Shown: positions 1 through 9,638, counted from the first letter of the stretch. The stretch: 64,000 nt of DNA from Prevotella sp. E15-22 (GCF_023204875.1 NZ_CP096247.1:558001-622000); one strand, 5' to 3'. Made by a program: numbers and translations. Notes: a model not told the origin generated them from the sequence alone.

Positions 1-1
1 G

Positions 2-3000
2 AAGGCTTTGATGAATCCTGCCGTGGAGCCGAAGGACGACCTCACCAAGCTGAATGTTTGGACTAACCAGGTTACCATCGACGACGCTGTTAAGGCTCGT
101 ACACCTTACAAGAACTTCATTGATAATACCGAAGGTAGCATCACAAAGGTTATCGCTGCTTTGAAAGTTAAGCTGAATGTGATGGATGCTAATGGTCCTT
201 TGAAGGGATTTGAGGGCACTATCCTGGATTATCTGAAGACTAAGGCTGTTAATGATGCAGCAAGTGCTGTTACCACTGGTACTGCTACTATGGAAGCCAT
301 CAAGGCCAACTATAAGGCTGATGAGCAGAAGTTTGCTCAGCAGATGGATATTGAGGAGTGCAACGGTATTCGTACCAATATTAATAATAAGGCCGTTGTC
401 TTCGAAGCTGCTATTGATGTACTCGAAAAGAACATCAAGGATGGTCTGTATGGTAAAGTTAAGGGCAAGAAGTTGCAGGATGAGCTCGACGCTATCACCA
501 AGAAGATTGATGATGCCAAGGCTGTTGCTGCTAAGGAAGATGCCACAAAGGATGATCTGACTAAGGCTTACAACTCTATTAAGGACTTGATGGATACCGA
601 CATCGCAACTGCAACAACTCATGCCGATACCTATAAGAATGAGTTCGCACAGTTCAAGGCAAACTACGAGCTCCTAAATGGTACAAAGGACGATACATCA
701 ACTGCTTCTACAGTATTTGGTTTGAAGAAGAAGGTTGCTGAGCAGAAGGAAGTTATTGGTAATTACAAGGATCTGACAGATGCTCAAAAGACTACCTTCA
801 AGAACAATGTCGATGCTGTTGAGTATAAGACGAAGGAGGGTGATCCTCTGAAGGATGTTACATACACCATTGATAATATCCTGACCTTCATCGAGAATGC
901 TATGCAGGCAGAGGAACTGAAGGATGCTGAGGTTGGTAAGTACCAGAATGTCATCAACGAATTGAAGGGTGCTACAATGGCTCCTGTGGCTCAGGCAAGC
1001 TACATGAACGAGTTGGAGGGCGCTCTGAAGGGTATCGACTTCGCTAAGGCTAAGGCTGATGTGCTGAAGGCCGATCCTACCGAGAGTAGCTTCTACTATC
1101 TGTTGCTTACTGGTACCACGACGAAGGGTCAGTACACCAAGGATTTCAACGACCTGAAGGCTAAGATTGAGGCTGATACCGAAATCACTCTTAACGAGAA
1201 GGGTACTTATAACGATGAGATTGCTGCCCTGAAGGCTCTGGTTGAAGGTGCTGCTGCTAAAGCAAAGGCTAACCTGGATGCATTCAATGACGCCAAGAAG
1301 CATTACAATAACGTACCAGCTGCTGGCTCTACTGATATTAAGGGTGCCGTTCAGCGTTATGACGAAGCTTGGGAGAAGTTGCTGAAGTGCCCATCTTCAA
1401 AGCTTGAAGAGCAGAAGACCGTTATCACTGGTATGAAGGCTGCTTTGGATCAACTCAGTAAGGATGCCGAAACCAACTATAACAATGGTAAGGCTTCGGC
1501 TGATGATGCACAGAAGATTGATGACCAGATTAAGGCCATCGAGAATAAGGTTGAGGAGTACACCAACGAGGCAAACTACAATGCTCAGGTTGCTGCCGAT
1601 AACAAGGCCGTTTACGATCGTATCCTCGCTGCTCGCGAAGCCGTTGATGCTGTTTATGCAACGTCTGCAACTGTTATCAATACCTATAAGAACTTCCAGA
1701 GTACTGAGCTGAAGGCTGCTACCGATCAGGCTAAGGATGAGCTTGAAGCTCTGCTGGCTTGCCTCGATGGATATGCAACTGCAGTTGGAAAGATTAAGGC
1801 TGAGTCCGATGATGTTTATGGAAAGACTGTTTCTCCTGCTTTCTTCGATAAGGATGAGACCTATAAGGCTGAGTATGAAAAGATCCAGAAGGAGATTGAG
1901 GATCTGACCAAGGCTCTTACTGATAAGATTAATGAGTTCGCAGGTGCTAATGTTGCAGCTAGCGTGAAGAATTATACCGATGCAATCGATGCTTCTAAGG
2001 CTAAGGTGGCTAAGTTCTCTGTAGACGATAAGGATCTGACGACTGCTGTTCTTGACAACTTGTTCAAGAATATTGATAAGCTGTTGAAGGATATCAACGA
2101 CGTGAAGGAGGATGGCACCAAGATTAATCTGCTTGACGCTGCTCTGGTTGCTGCCGCTAAGGAGAATACAGGTATCTATGCTTTGATTCCTCCTGTAGAG
2201 CAGAATCAGGCTCAGAAAGCTCTGAATGACATCATCGCTCTGAATGAACACAGCGACTTGCTGACTGAAAAGGCTGATAAGGATCTGCTTAAGAAGATTA
2301 CTGATGCTGCCAACTCTGGAAAGGCAGAAGACAAGGCTGAATGTGTTAATAAGTTCTCTACCTGGAAGACTAATCTGAATGATTTGAAGAAGAAGGCTGA
2401 CCAGATTGCTAAGGACAACAAGGCTATTGCCGATGCTACGACTGCAATCGATAACGCTAACAAGGCTCTCGGCACTCTGAACCAGGAGTATCAGGAGTTC
2501 GCTGCTGGTTATCAGGTGAAGGAGACCGTTGAGCAGATTGCTGCAGACCTTGCGGCATACGACGCCACAAAGGTGACGGCTACTAACGCTGCTGACTGGG
2601 AGAAAGCTGCCAAGGCTATCTCTGAAAGAATCGAGGCTGTTTATGTAGCTCTCTATGGCTTTGAGGTGCCTGTTATTGAAGGTCTCATCGATCAGGCTAA
2701 GGAAGAGTTGTTGACCTATAGTGGTGATAAGGCTGCTATGGCAGAAGCAATCAATACCCAGGAGGGTAATCTTAAGAAAGCAAAGGATGATGTTGCCGCA
2801 TATCTGAAAGATCCTAAGAAGGGTAAGTCACAGAAGGATGCTCTGAAAGCTCTGCAGCTTATCGAGAGCGCTTTGAATAGCTACATCAAGGCTATGAAGG
2901 ATGTCAACGGAACCAACTTGGATGCCGTTATCGTGGCTAACCTCGAAGCTGAAGTTAAGGTACAGGAGGATATCCTGAATGCAGCTCCTGCTAATTATAG

Positions 3001-4558
3001 CACTGCTATCCAGACCGCTCTGACGGATGAGTTTAAAGCTATCAAGGATGATATTACTACCTTGAGGACTTACATTACCACTCATAAGGATGAGATGTCT
3101 GCTTACCAGGCAAATGCTGAGGCTATGCTGAAGGATATTAAGGATGCTATCGTAGCATTGAAGGCTAAGGCTGATGACCTGAAGGCTAAGGAAGAGGCTG
3201 CTGCTGCCGAGCAGGCACAGATTGCTCTTGCCAATACTTGGAAGACTGCACAGGGTCTGCTTGATGATGCCGACGAGGATATTGCATTCATGAAGTCTCA
3301 GCTCGAGGCTTACGGCAATGGAAGCAAGTATGCTAACAAGGTATCTAAGCTCGACGAACAGTTCATCGCTGCCAATGCAATCTTGACAGCTGCCAAGGCT
3401 GAGGCCGATGGTAAGGAGAAGGTTGCCGACAAGCAGAAGGTGGCTAACAAGGCTGTGACCGATATCACTGCTGCTCTGGTAGGTCTGGCAGACAACTGTG
3501 ACGATGTTGTAGCTCTGTCTAAGGCTGCTTACATTGACGCATTCATTGCCAATCTGACGGCTCAGATTATTGAGGATAGCTGGTCTAATAGTGAAAACTA
3601 CACCACTACCGACAAGAAGACGCTCACAAATATGAGAAATGCTCTGATTCAGTCTGTTGCTAACCTGAAGGGTGATGCCGAGGGCAAGGAAAAGGCAGGA
3701 GACCAGAAGGGTGGTAACCTGGTTGTTAAGGGCGTTATCACCACTCTGAACGAGGGTGCTACCCAGTTCGGTAAGGATCTGAATGCTCTGGTACAGGCTG
3801 TGAAGGATATGTCACTGGCAGAGGACGTGAAGGGTCATATCACTGGTGGTGATGAGATTGGTGCCGACGATGTTCAGGCTCTGATTAACATCATTATCAA
3901 TGGCCAGGAAGGCGAGCAGAATCTTGAGGTTTGCGATATCAACGGTGACGGCCGCATCACAGTGACCGATATCATCTGGCTGCAGTTCTTCGACATCTTC
4001 CACGAGTGGCCTAACATGGCTGCTACTGCACGTGGCGGTTACGAGATGAGCGACGCCGTGAAGATGGAGGTTGTTTCTACTCGTGGCAACATCACTCGCT
4101 TGGCTATCAACCTGAGCAACAACGACAGCTATCGCGCATTCCAGATTGGCATGCAGCTGCCTGCAGGCGCTAAGGTGGTAGGACAGAGCCTGGGTGACCG
4201 CGTAGAGAACGCTTACCTGATGCACTCACAGGCTACAGAGGGTAACGTACGCTTCATGACCATTGCATTCAACAGCGAATTCGCTGGCAATGAGGGTGCC
4301 GTACTCTATGTAGACGTTGAGAACCTGAATGGCGATGTAGCCCTGACTGAGGCTTACTTCACCAACGTTGAACTGAATGAGGCCGACCTGCTGAGCAGTG
4401 GTCAGACAACCAGCATCCGCGAGAGCATCACCAACGCTCTGGAGAGTGCAGGTCAGAAGATCTACAACATGGGTGGCCGCGTGATGAATGGCCTGAAGAA
4501 GGGCATCAACATCATTCGTCGCAACGATGGTTCTAACGAAAAGGTTATCGTGAAGTAG
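2..4558 (+). CDS. Giant coiled-coil surface protein with dockerin-like and cohesin-like C-terminal modules (5' partial)
   Basis: The reading frame is open to the left edge, so the true start lies outside the window. About 1260 residues are Lys/Ala/Asp/Glu-rich heptad-like helical sequence with no recognised enzyme domain. Near residues 1275-1325 comes a dockerin-like segment: a degenerate first repeat (GADDVQALINIIING) and a second repeat with a canonical Ca-binding loop, DINGDGRITVTDI. Residues about 1360-1463 (RLAINLSNND...MQLPAGAKV...) resemble a cohesin-type beta sandwich. The last 40 residues (IYNMGGRVMNGLKKGINII...) look like the Bacteroidota C-terminal secretion/sorting tail. The next gene encodes a protein with two cohesin-like domains and a similar tail, so the two may interact. 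That interaction is inferred. A structural role on the cell surface is likely and no catalytic function is visible. Confidence 0.75.
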   Translation, partial: KALMNPAVEPKDDLTKLNVWTNQVTIDDAVKARTPYKNFIDNTEGSITKVIAALKVKLNVMDANGPLKGFEGTILDYLKTKAVNDAASAVTTGTATMEAIKANYKADEQKFAQQMDIEECNGIRTNINNKAVVFEAAIDVLEKNIKDGLYGKVKGKKLQDELDAITKKIDDAKAVAAKEDATKDDLTKAYNSIKDLMDTDIATATTHADTYKNEFAQFKANYELLNGTKDDTSTASTVFGLKKKVAEQKEVIGNYKDLTDAQKTTFKNNVDAVEYKTKEGDPLKDVTYTIDNILTFIENAMQAEELKDAEVGKYQNVINELKGATMAPVAQASYMNELEGALKGIDFAKAKADVLKADPTESSFYYLLLTGTTTKGQYTKDFNDLKAKIEADTEITLNEKGTYNDEIAALKALVEGAAAKAKANLDAFNDAKKHYNNVPAAGSTDIKGAVQRYDEAWEKLLKCPSSKLEEQKTVITGMKAALDQLSKDAETNYNNGKASADDAQKIDDQIKAIENKVEEYTNEANYNAQVAADNKAVYDRILAAREAVDAVYATSATVINTYKNFQSTELKAATDQAKDELEALLACLDGYATAVGKIKAESDDVYGKTVSPAFFDKDETYKAEYEKIQKEIEDLTKALTDKINEFAGANVAASVKNYTDAIDASKAKVAKFSVDDKDLTTAVLDNLFKNIDKLLKDINDVKEDGTKINLLDAALVAAAKENTGIYALIPPVEQNQAQKALNDIIALNEHSDLLTEKADKDLLKKITDAANSGKAEDKAECVNKFSTWKTNLNDLKKKADQIAKDNKAIADATTAIDNANKALGTLNQEYQEFAAGYQVKETVEQIAADLAAYDATKVTATNAADWEKAAKAISERIEAVYVALYGFEVPVIEGLIDQAKEELLTYSGDKAAMAEAINTQEGNLKKAKDDVAAYLKDPKKGKSQKDALKALQLIESALNSYIKAMKDVNGTNLDAVIVANLEAEVKVQEDILNAAPANYSTAIQTALTDEFKAIKDDITTLRTYITTHKDEMSAYQANAEAMLKDIKDAIVALKAKADDLKAKEEAAAAEQAQIALANTWKTAQGLLDDADEDIAFMKSQLEAYGNGSKYANKVSKLDEQFIAANAILTAAKAEADGKEKVADKQKVANKAVTDITAALVGLADNCDDVVALSKAAYIDAFIANLTAQIIEDSWSNSENYTTTDKKTLTNMRNALIQSVANLKGDAEGKEKAGDQKGGNLVVKGVITTLNEGATQFGKDLNALVQAVKDMSLAEDVKGHITGGDEIGADDVQALINIIINGQEGEQNLEVCDINGDGRITVTDIIWLQFFDIFHEWPNMAATARGGYEMSDAVKMEVVSTRGNITRLAINLSNNDSYRAFQIGMQLPAGAKVVGQSLGDRVENAYLMHSQATEGNVRFMTIAFNSEFAGNEGAVLYVDVENLNGDVALTEAYFTNVELNEADLLSSGQTTSIRESITNALESAGQKIYNMGGRVMNGLKKGINIIRRNDGSNEKVIVK

Positions 4559-4580
4559 CGTGTAATCTCTCATAAAACAA

Positions 4581-4620
4581 GTGTGGGGTGGCAGTGGCCA
4601 TCCGGCCATTGCCCTCACAC
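4581..4620 (+). other. Imperfect stem-loop between the two giant genes
   Basis: GTGTG...GGCAGTGGCC pairs imperfectly with GGCCATTGCCCTCACAC around an ATCC loop, 22 bp after the stop codon of the upstream gene. There is no T-tract directly behind it, only TCCTTAAACTTTTAAG. It may be a weak or partial terminator, or an RNA-processing or stabilising element, that sets the relative output of the two genes. Confidence 0.45.
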
Positions 4621-4659
4621 TCCTTAAACTTTTAAGTCTAACTCTAAAATCTTTAAGAT

Positions 4660-7600
4660 ATGACTCTTAACAACATATTCCATAAGGTGCGTATCAGCAA
4701 GCTGGCACTGCTCCTGGTGTGCTTCATAGCCCAATCGGCTATTGCGCTTGCCGACAACAAACTGTATGTTGCCGACGTGACGATTGCACCTGATAATAAT
4801 GGCCCTGTAGAGGTGTCTGTATGCCTGGATAACGATGTATCGGGCGTTACATCTCTGTCAATGAACATTGAACTTCCTGCCGGATTGAAGTTCGTTACTT
4901 CGAATTACATGGGCAAGAATATTATTTCTGCCACGGCAACAAGTCGTGCCAACGGTGCTTCTATCATTGGTGATCCTACTACAGGTAAGACTTCTGTGGT
5001 GTGCTTGAATGGTATTAACGCTGGTACAGGTGCCATCTTTACATTCAAAGTGATGCCCAATGCCAACCTTGGCTCTCTGGGAACCATCAAACTGACGAAT
5101 GCTGAGATGAGAGCCGGTTCTGATGTCTACAGCGCTGCCAACAACAACCTGATTGTTGAGAACGGTAAGGTGGTGAAGCCCAGCACCATGTCGGTTGCTT
5201 TCAGCGAGACTGAATTTGCTATGGATCCTGCTGAAACCCACAGTGTAACTGTTAGTCTGAACAAGAACGTGCTGACTACTGTCAACGGTTTCCAGGCCGA
5301 CGTAACGCTGCCCACTGGATGGACTGCTACCATCACTAACGGTATTCTTGTTAATAGTGGTACAGGTACTCGTATTCTGAGCACCACTGCTATCACTGAC
5401 CAGGAAGGCGCTCTGTTCACCATCAACCTGAAGGCTCCTGCTGAGTTTGGCGATGGTCCTGCAACGGTGAAACTGGAGAATATCTATGTAACTGTTGGTC
5501 TTGTTGAGGAGGTTCTTAATCCTATCGAACTGACCATCAATCCTAATGATTTGACGGCTGATGTTGAAGCTGCTAATGCTAAGTTGGCTGACCTGAAGAC
5601 TGCTGCTGCTGCTCTGGCTATTTCGGCTGAGGCTAAGGCTTATGAGGCTGAAAACGTGAAGACTGCTGTGGCTGCTGCTGAAGCTGCTATCGCTGCTGTT
5701 GCTCCTGCTATCGCTGCTGTTGAGGCTAAGATTGCTGAGGGTAAGCTCTCTACTGAGAATAAGGAAGCTCTGGCTGATTTGATTGCTGCTGCAGAGAAGG
5801 CTGTCGCTGATGCTCAGACTGCTATCGCTGCTGCTGAGAAGGCTTATGCCGATCAGAAGGCTCTTGACGATGCTGCTGAGGCTGGTGCCGTTGAAGCTGC
5901 TAATGCCAAGTTGGCTGACCTGAAGACTGCTGCTGCTGCTCTGGCTGTTTCGGCTGAGGCTAAGGCTTACGACGCTGAGAACGTGAAGACTGCTGTGGCT
6001 GCTGCTGAAGCTGCTATCGCTGCTGTTGCTCCTGCTATCGAAGCTGTTGAGGCTAAGATTGCTGAGGGTAAGCTCTCTACTGAGAATAAGGAAGCTTTGG
6101 CTGCTTTGATTGCTGCTGCTGAGAAGGCTATCGCTGATGCTCAGACTGCTATCGCTGCAGCTGAGAAGGCTTATGCCGATCAGAAGGCTCTTGACGATGC
6201 TGCTGAGGCTGGTGCCAAGGCTTCTGCAGAAGCTTCTGTAACTGCTCTGAAGGTGGCCATGGAGGAAGTGGTTATCCTAGAGGGTGCTAAGAACTACGAC
6301 GCTGAGAACGTGAAGAAGGCTGTGGCTGATGCTGAAGCTGCTATCGCTGCTGCTAACGCTGCTATCAAGGCTATCGAGGATCTGATTGCCGAGGGTAAGC
6401 TGGCTACCGAAAATAAGGTGGCTGTGGCTCAGGCTATCCTGGCTGCTCAGCAGGCTGTTGACGCTGCCGCTGATGCTGCTGAGATTGCTAACGAGACTTA
6501 CCTGCAGCAGAGAACCGACGAGGAGGCTGCTGCTGACGCTGCTAAGGCTAAGTTGGCTGAGCTGAAGGCTGCTGCTGCCGCTCTGGTTATCACAGAGGAG
6601 GCTAAGGCTTACGAGGCTGAGAATGTGCAGAAGGCTGTGGCTGATGCTGAGGCATTCATCGAGGTTGCCAACGCTGCTGTGGCTGCTGTTGAAGCTAAGA
6701 TTGCTGAGGGTCACCTGGCTGACTCTAACAAGGAGGCTCTGGCTGCTGCAATCGCTGCTGCTGAGGAGGCTATCGCCGACGCACAGACTGCTATCCAACT
6801 GGCCGAGGAGGCTTATGTAATGCAGAAGGCTAAGGACGAGGCTGCTGCTCTGGCTGCTGCTAAGGAGGCTCTGCAGAATGCTCTTACCGCTGCTAAGGCT
6901 GCTAATGTTGAGGGTATGACTGAGGAGAGCGTGAAGGCTCTGAACGACGCTATCGCTGCTGCCGAGGCTGCTCTGGCTTCTGAGGAAGCTACTGTTGAGA
7001 CACTGAATGCTGCTAAGGCTGCCCTCGAGGCTGCTGTGAAGGGCTTGGTTCTGGCTCCTGTATTCGCCGATGGCACTTACTACATCTATAATCCTGCTTC
7101 TGGCAAGTACTTGGGTGCTGGCTCTAGCTGGAGTACTCACGCTGTGATTAATGAGGCTGGTTTGGACTATATTCTGACTTACACCGCTGCCGATGGTAAG
7201 TATACAATCGACTCACAGGTTTCTAATGGTGGCAACAGTCACTTCTTGAATGGTGAGTGGAACGACGGTGGTGCCATGGGTTGGATCTTCGCTAAGACTG
7301 CCGACGGCGAGTTGACTATCAGTAATGGTAGTGCATTCCTGACCGTTCAGGAGAATGGTGAGGTACTGTTGAAGGAGGACGCTACTGTTGAGGCTGCCCA
7401 CTGGGTACTGAAGACCAAGGCTGAGCGTGTGGCCGAGCTGGCTGCTGCTACAAAGGCTGCTCCTATTGATGCTACGTTCTTGGTAACTGCTGCAAACTTC
7501 AGTCGTAACGACTTGCGTAATTCTGCTTGGCAGGTGAGCGAGGATTGTACGAACAAGAACCTCTGTGGTGGTTCTGATCTTAACAGATGTGCAGAGTCTT

Positions 7601-9165
7601 GGCACTCTACATTCACAATTGGTCAGACTATCGAGAATGTACCTAACGGTATCTATCAGATGACTGCTCAGGGCTTCTGGCGTCAGGATGGTGATAACGA
7701 GGCAGTGCCTGTATTCTTCATCAACGACCAGACTGCTCAATTCCCCTTGAAGGAGGGTTCTGAGAACAGCATGACTGATGCTTCTAACGCATTCAGCGAG
7801 GGTAAGTACAACATCGAGCCAATTCAGGTAACTGTAGAAGACGGCGTTATCACACTGGGTGTGAAGAACGAGACCAACACCACTATCTGGTGTATCTGGG
7901 ATAACTTCCGCCTGTCATACCTTGGCGAGGCTGATGGTCCTGATGATGAAATCGTTAAGGCTCCTGAGGGCTGGACTAACCTGGTGGCTAATGGTAACCT
8001 GGCTGGTGATCTGAATGCTAACTACTTCTCGAAGGAAGCTCCTTCTTCAGAGATTAAGACTGCTGCTATCGTAGCTGGCGCTGGTAAGGGTAGAAGTCAC
8101 GGTATCGTGGTTAAGTCTGCCGACAATCCTTCACAGGCTTGGGATACTCAGTTCTGGATCAAGTTCAATGAGACTCTGACTACTGGTTCTAAGTTGCACG
8201 TTGAGTTCGACTATGCTGCAAGTAAGGCCGCTAAGGCTACTACTCAGGCTCATGGCGCACCTGGCGACTACCAGCACTGGGCTGCTATTGGCGACGTAAA
8301 CTTCACCACTGAATGGCAGCACTTCTCTAAGGATATCGACGTTACTGCCGATATGGCTACAGGTAATAATGGTAAGGGCTTGATAAGCATTGCCTTTAAC
8401 CTCGCTGAGGAAAAGAGCGCTACTGAGTACTACTTCGATAACTTTGGTGCATGGGCTCAGATTGCAGAGCTGCCGAAGGAATGGAAGGACATCATGGTGA
8501 ACGGTAATATGGAAGGCGAGAGCATGGAATGCTTCTACGTAACCGAGCAGGGTGTTGGTGGTCCGTTCGTGGCTATTGCAACCGACGGTATTGGTAAGAA
8601 TGGTAGTAAGGCCGTGAAGGTACAGTCTGCCGACAGTCCCGCTAACAACTGGGATACTCAGTTCTTCATCCGTCTGCCTTATCAATTGCCTGCTGGCACT
8701 CAGTATAAGGTATCGTTCGACTACAAGGCCGACAAGGCTGGTGACTTCGAGACTCAGTCACACGCTAATCCTGGCCAGTACATCCACTGGGCATGCTGCG
8801 GCGGCGGTAGCTTCACTACCGACTGGCAGACCTTCACCGCTGAGGGCGCTATTCCTTCAGAGTGTGACGGCACTCAGGCTGAGGGCGGATTCCTGAAGAT
8901 CTTCCAGTCAATCGCATTCAACCTGGCTTTGAACAAGGCTGCTACTCAGTTCATCTTCGACAACGTGAAGTTTGAGATTCCTAAGGACGTGGCTGATACG
9001 CTGACTCCAAATCCTGACGAGAACGCGAAGCCTTATCCTAATGGCATCCAGAACGTGAAGAATGAAATGAATGTTGAGGGTATCTATAACCTCAATGGTC
9101 AGAAGATGATGAAGACTCAGAAGGGTCTGTACATCATGAATGGAAAGAAAGTCGTTATTAAGTAG
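4660..9165 (+). CDS. Secreted multidomain protein: two cohesin-like domains, Ala-rich helical repeats, FIVAR-like segment, carbohydrate-binding-like modules
   Basis: 1501 residues with an N-terminal signal sequence (SKLALLLVCFIAQSAIALA). Residues about 31-170 and 173-297 are two cohesin-like beta sandwiches (SLSMNIELPAGLKF and FQADVTLPTGWTA, each followed by a GAIFTFKV/GALFTINL-type strand). Residues about 303-730 are four Ala-rich helical repeats of roughly 105-109 residues; the first two are nearly identical. Residues about 731-797 resemble a FIVAR segment (LNDAIAAAEAAL...LNAAKAAL). About 801-1150 form beta-rich modules, and two related CBM4/9-like jelly rolls follow (NLVANGNLAGD, about 1107 on, and DIMVNGNMEGE, about 1283 on, each ending FDNF/FDNV). 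The tail GIYNLNGQKM...GLYIMNGKK resembles the C-terminal sorting signal of Bacteroidota. A glycan-binding surface scaffold that could dock dockerin proteins is the best inference. The strong terminator behind it ends the pair. Confidence 0.75.
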   Translation: MTLNNIFHKVRISKLALLLVCFIAQSAIALADNKLYVADVTIAPDNNGPVEVSVCLDNDVSGVTSLSMNIELPAGLKFVTSNYMGKNIISATATSRANGASIIGDPTTGKTSVVCLNGINAGTGAIFTFKVMPNANLGSLGTIKLTNAEMRAGSDVYSAANNNLIVENGKVVKPSTMSVAFSETEFAMDPAETHSVTVSLNKNVLTTVNGFQADVTLPTGWTATITNGILVNSGTGTRILSTTAITDQEGALFTINLKAPAEFGDGPATVKLENIYVTVGLVEEVLNPIELTINPNDLTADVEAANAKLADLKTAAAALAISAEAKAYEAENVKTAVAAAEAAIAAVAPAIAAVEAKIAEGKLSTENKEALADLIAAAEKAVADAQTAIAAAEKAYADQKALDDAAEAGAVEAANAKLADLKTAAAALAVSAEAKAYDAENVKTAVAAAEAAIAAVAPAIEAVEAKIAEGKLSTENKEALAALIAAAEKAIADAQTAIAAAEKAYADQKALDDAAEAGAKASAEASVTALKVAMEEVVILEGAKNYDAENVKKAVADAEAAIAAANAAIKAIEDLIAEGKLATENKVAVAQAILAAQQAVDAAADAAEIANETYLQQRTDEEAAADAAKAKLAELKAAAAALVITEEAKAYEAENVQKAVADAEAFIEVANAAVAAVEAKIAEGHLADSNKEALAAAIAAAEEAIADAQTAIQLAEEAYVMQKAKDEAAALAAAKEALQNALTAAKAANVEGMTEESVKALNDAIAAAEAALASEEATVETLNAAKAALEAAVKGLVLAPVFADGTYYIYNPASGKYLGAGSSWSTHAVINEAGLDYILTYTAADGKYTIDSQVSNGGNSHFLNGEWNDGGAMGWIFAKTADGELTISNGSAFLTVQENGEVLLKEDATVEAAHWVLKTKAERVAELAAATKAAPIDATFLVTAANFSRNDLRNSAWQVSEDCTNKNLCGGSDLNRCAESWHSTFTIGQTIENVPNGIYQMTAQGFWRQDGDNEAVPVFFINDQTAQFPLKEGSENSMTDASNAFSEGKYNIEPIQVTVEDGVITLGVKNETNTTIWCIWDNFRLSYLGEADGPDDEIVKAPEGWTNLVANGNLAGDLNANYFSKEAPSSEIKTAAIVAGAGKGRSHGIVVKSADNPSQAWDTQFWIKFNETLTTGSKLHVEFDYAASKAAKATTQAHGAPGDYQHWAAIGDVNFTTEWQHFSKDIDVTADMATGNNGKGLISIAFNLAEEKSATEYYFDNFGAWAQIAELPKEWKDIMVNGNMEGESMECFYVTEQGVGGPFVAIATDGIGKNGSKAVKVQSADSPANNWDTQFFIRLPYQLPAGTQYKVSFDYKADKAGDFETQSHANPGQYIHWACCGGGSFTTDWQTFTAEGAIPSECDGTQAEGGFLKIFQSIAFNLALNKAATQFIFDNVKFEIPKDVADTLTPNPDENAKPYPNGIQNVKNEMNVEGIYNLNGQKMMKTQKGLYIMNGKKVVIK
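5566..6845 (+). repeat. Tandem in-gene repeats encoding about 109-residue helical units
   Basis: Units start at about 5566, 5893, 6214 and 6529. The first two are 327 bp apart and nearly identical at both DNA and protein level (AANAKLADLKTAAAALA... in both). Units 3 and 4 have diverged but keep the KAY/NYDAENVKKAV and IAEGKL landmarks. The near identity points to recent duplication or gene conversion, so copy number may vary between strains. Confidence 0.85.
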
Positions 9166-9189
9166 TAATAAGTTACCTTAACGCGATGC

Positions 9190-9227
9190 GCCCCCTGTTG
9201 TCTTTGTGACAACGGGGGGCTTTATTA
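9190..9227 (+). terminator. Strong intrinsic terminator after the giant-gene pair
   Basis: A 13-bp stem (GCCCCCTGTTGTC with GACAACGGGGGGC, one G-U pair) closes a 5-nt loop TTTGT and is followed by TTTATTATT. It lies 25 bp after the stop codon of the cohesin-like gene. Confidence 0.9.
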
Positions 9228-9230
9228 TTA

Positions 9231-9265
9231 GATGATAGATGAAAGATGATAGATGAAAGATGAGA
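9231..9265 (+). repeat. Heptanucleotide tandem repeat (five 7-bp units)
   Basis: Five consecutive 7-mers: GATGATA, GATGAAA, GATGATA, GATGAAA, GATGAGA. It sits just after the terminator. The same 7-bp architecture occurs at four other places in the window (24492-24526, 24552-24579, 27861-27958, 40410-40430). Confidence 0.85.
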
Positions 9266-9274
9266 AATGGATAT

Positions 9275-9313
9275 AAAAAAAGTCCGCTGCAACTCTCTCG
9301 AGCAACAGCGGGA
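9275..9313 (-). terminator. Terminator of the candidate small RNA
   Basis: Read on the minus strand, GTCC(C)GCTG pairs with CAGCGGAC and is followed by seven T residues (plus strand A7 at 9275-9281). The T-tract lies only on the minus-strand exit side, which fixes the direction. Confidence 0.75.
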
Positions 9314-9510
9314 CAAGCCTATGTTTAACTAAAAATCCTTTTTCTAAAAGAAATTTTCAGTCCACAAGGACTAAAAATTTGAAAGTTTAAATGGGAGCTT
9401 CACAGCGACCACCTGTTATCCTACAGTTGAAAACTTTCTTTTTTACCAATAACTAAAAACCTAAAACTATAAATATTACTACTAACCTAAAACAATCTAT
9501 TAACCTTTTG
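9275..9510 (-). ncRNA. Candidate small RNA, about 230 nt, unknown family
   Basis: On the minus strand a consensus promoter (9517-9548) is followed, about 230 nt later, by a hairpin and T7 tract (9275-9313), with no convincing ORF between. The RNA would contain a long-range helix GAAAGUUU / AAACUUUC enclosing an unpaired-looking region, then a strong hairpin with the core AGUCC-UUGU-GGACU flanked by A/U-rich arms, then the terminator stem. A promoter-to-terminator unit opposite two plus-strand genes cannot be a leader for any minus-strand gene here. A regulatory RNA of the 6S / Bacteroidales-1 size class is possible. I cannot confirm the family from the sequence alone. Confidence 0.6.
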
Positions 9511-9516
9511 ACGATG

Positions 9517-9548
9517 CAAAGGTACGACGATTTTTTGAACCGTGCAAA
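9517..9548 (-). promoter_or_regulatory. Promoter of the candidate small RNA
   Basis: Minus strand TTTG (9548-9545), 20-bp spacer, TAccTTTG (9524-9517). This matches the Bacteroidota -33/-7 consensus. Transcription should start near 9510. Confidence 0.8.
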
Positions 9549-9638
9549 CATTTATATATTAATTAGTGTAAAAAGTGCACTATTTTGATTTATATCAAGG
9601 GTTTGTGTGCGCAAACAACGCTTTTTTATGCTTTTCCC

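Noticed and set aside
5566..6845. Possible mobile element or duplicated gene copy
   Set aside because: The repeats are in frame within one gene and there are no ends or transposase, so this is internal domain duplication.
6277..7140. Ser/Leu-rich 287-codon frame on the minus strand within the Ala-rich repeats
   Set aside because: It is the complement of GCT/GAG-rich repeat DNA, with low complexity and no start signals.
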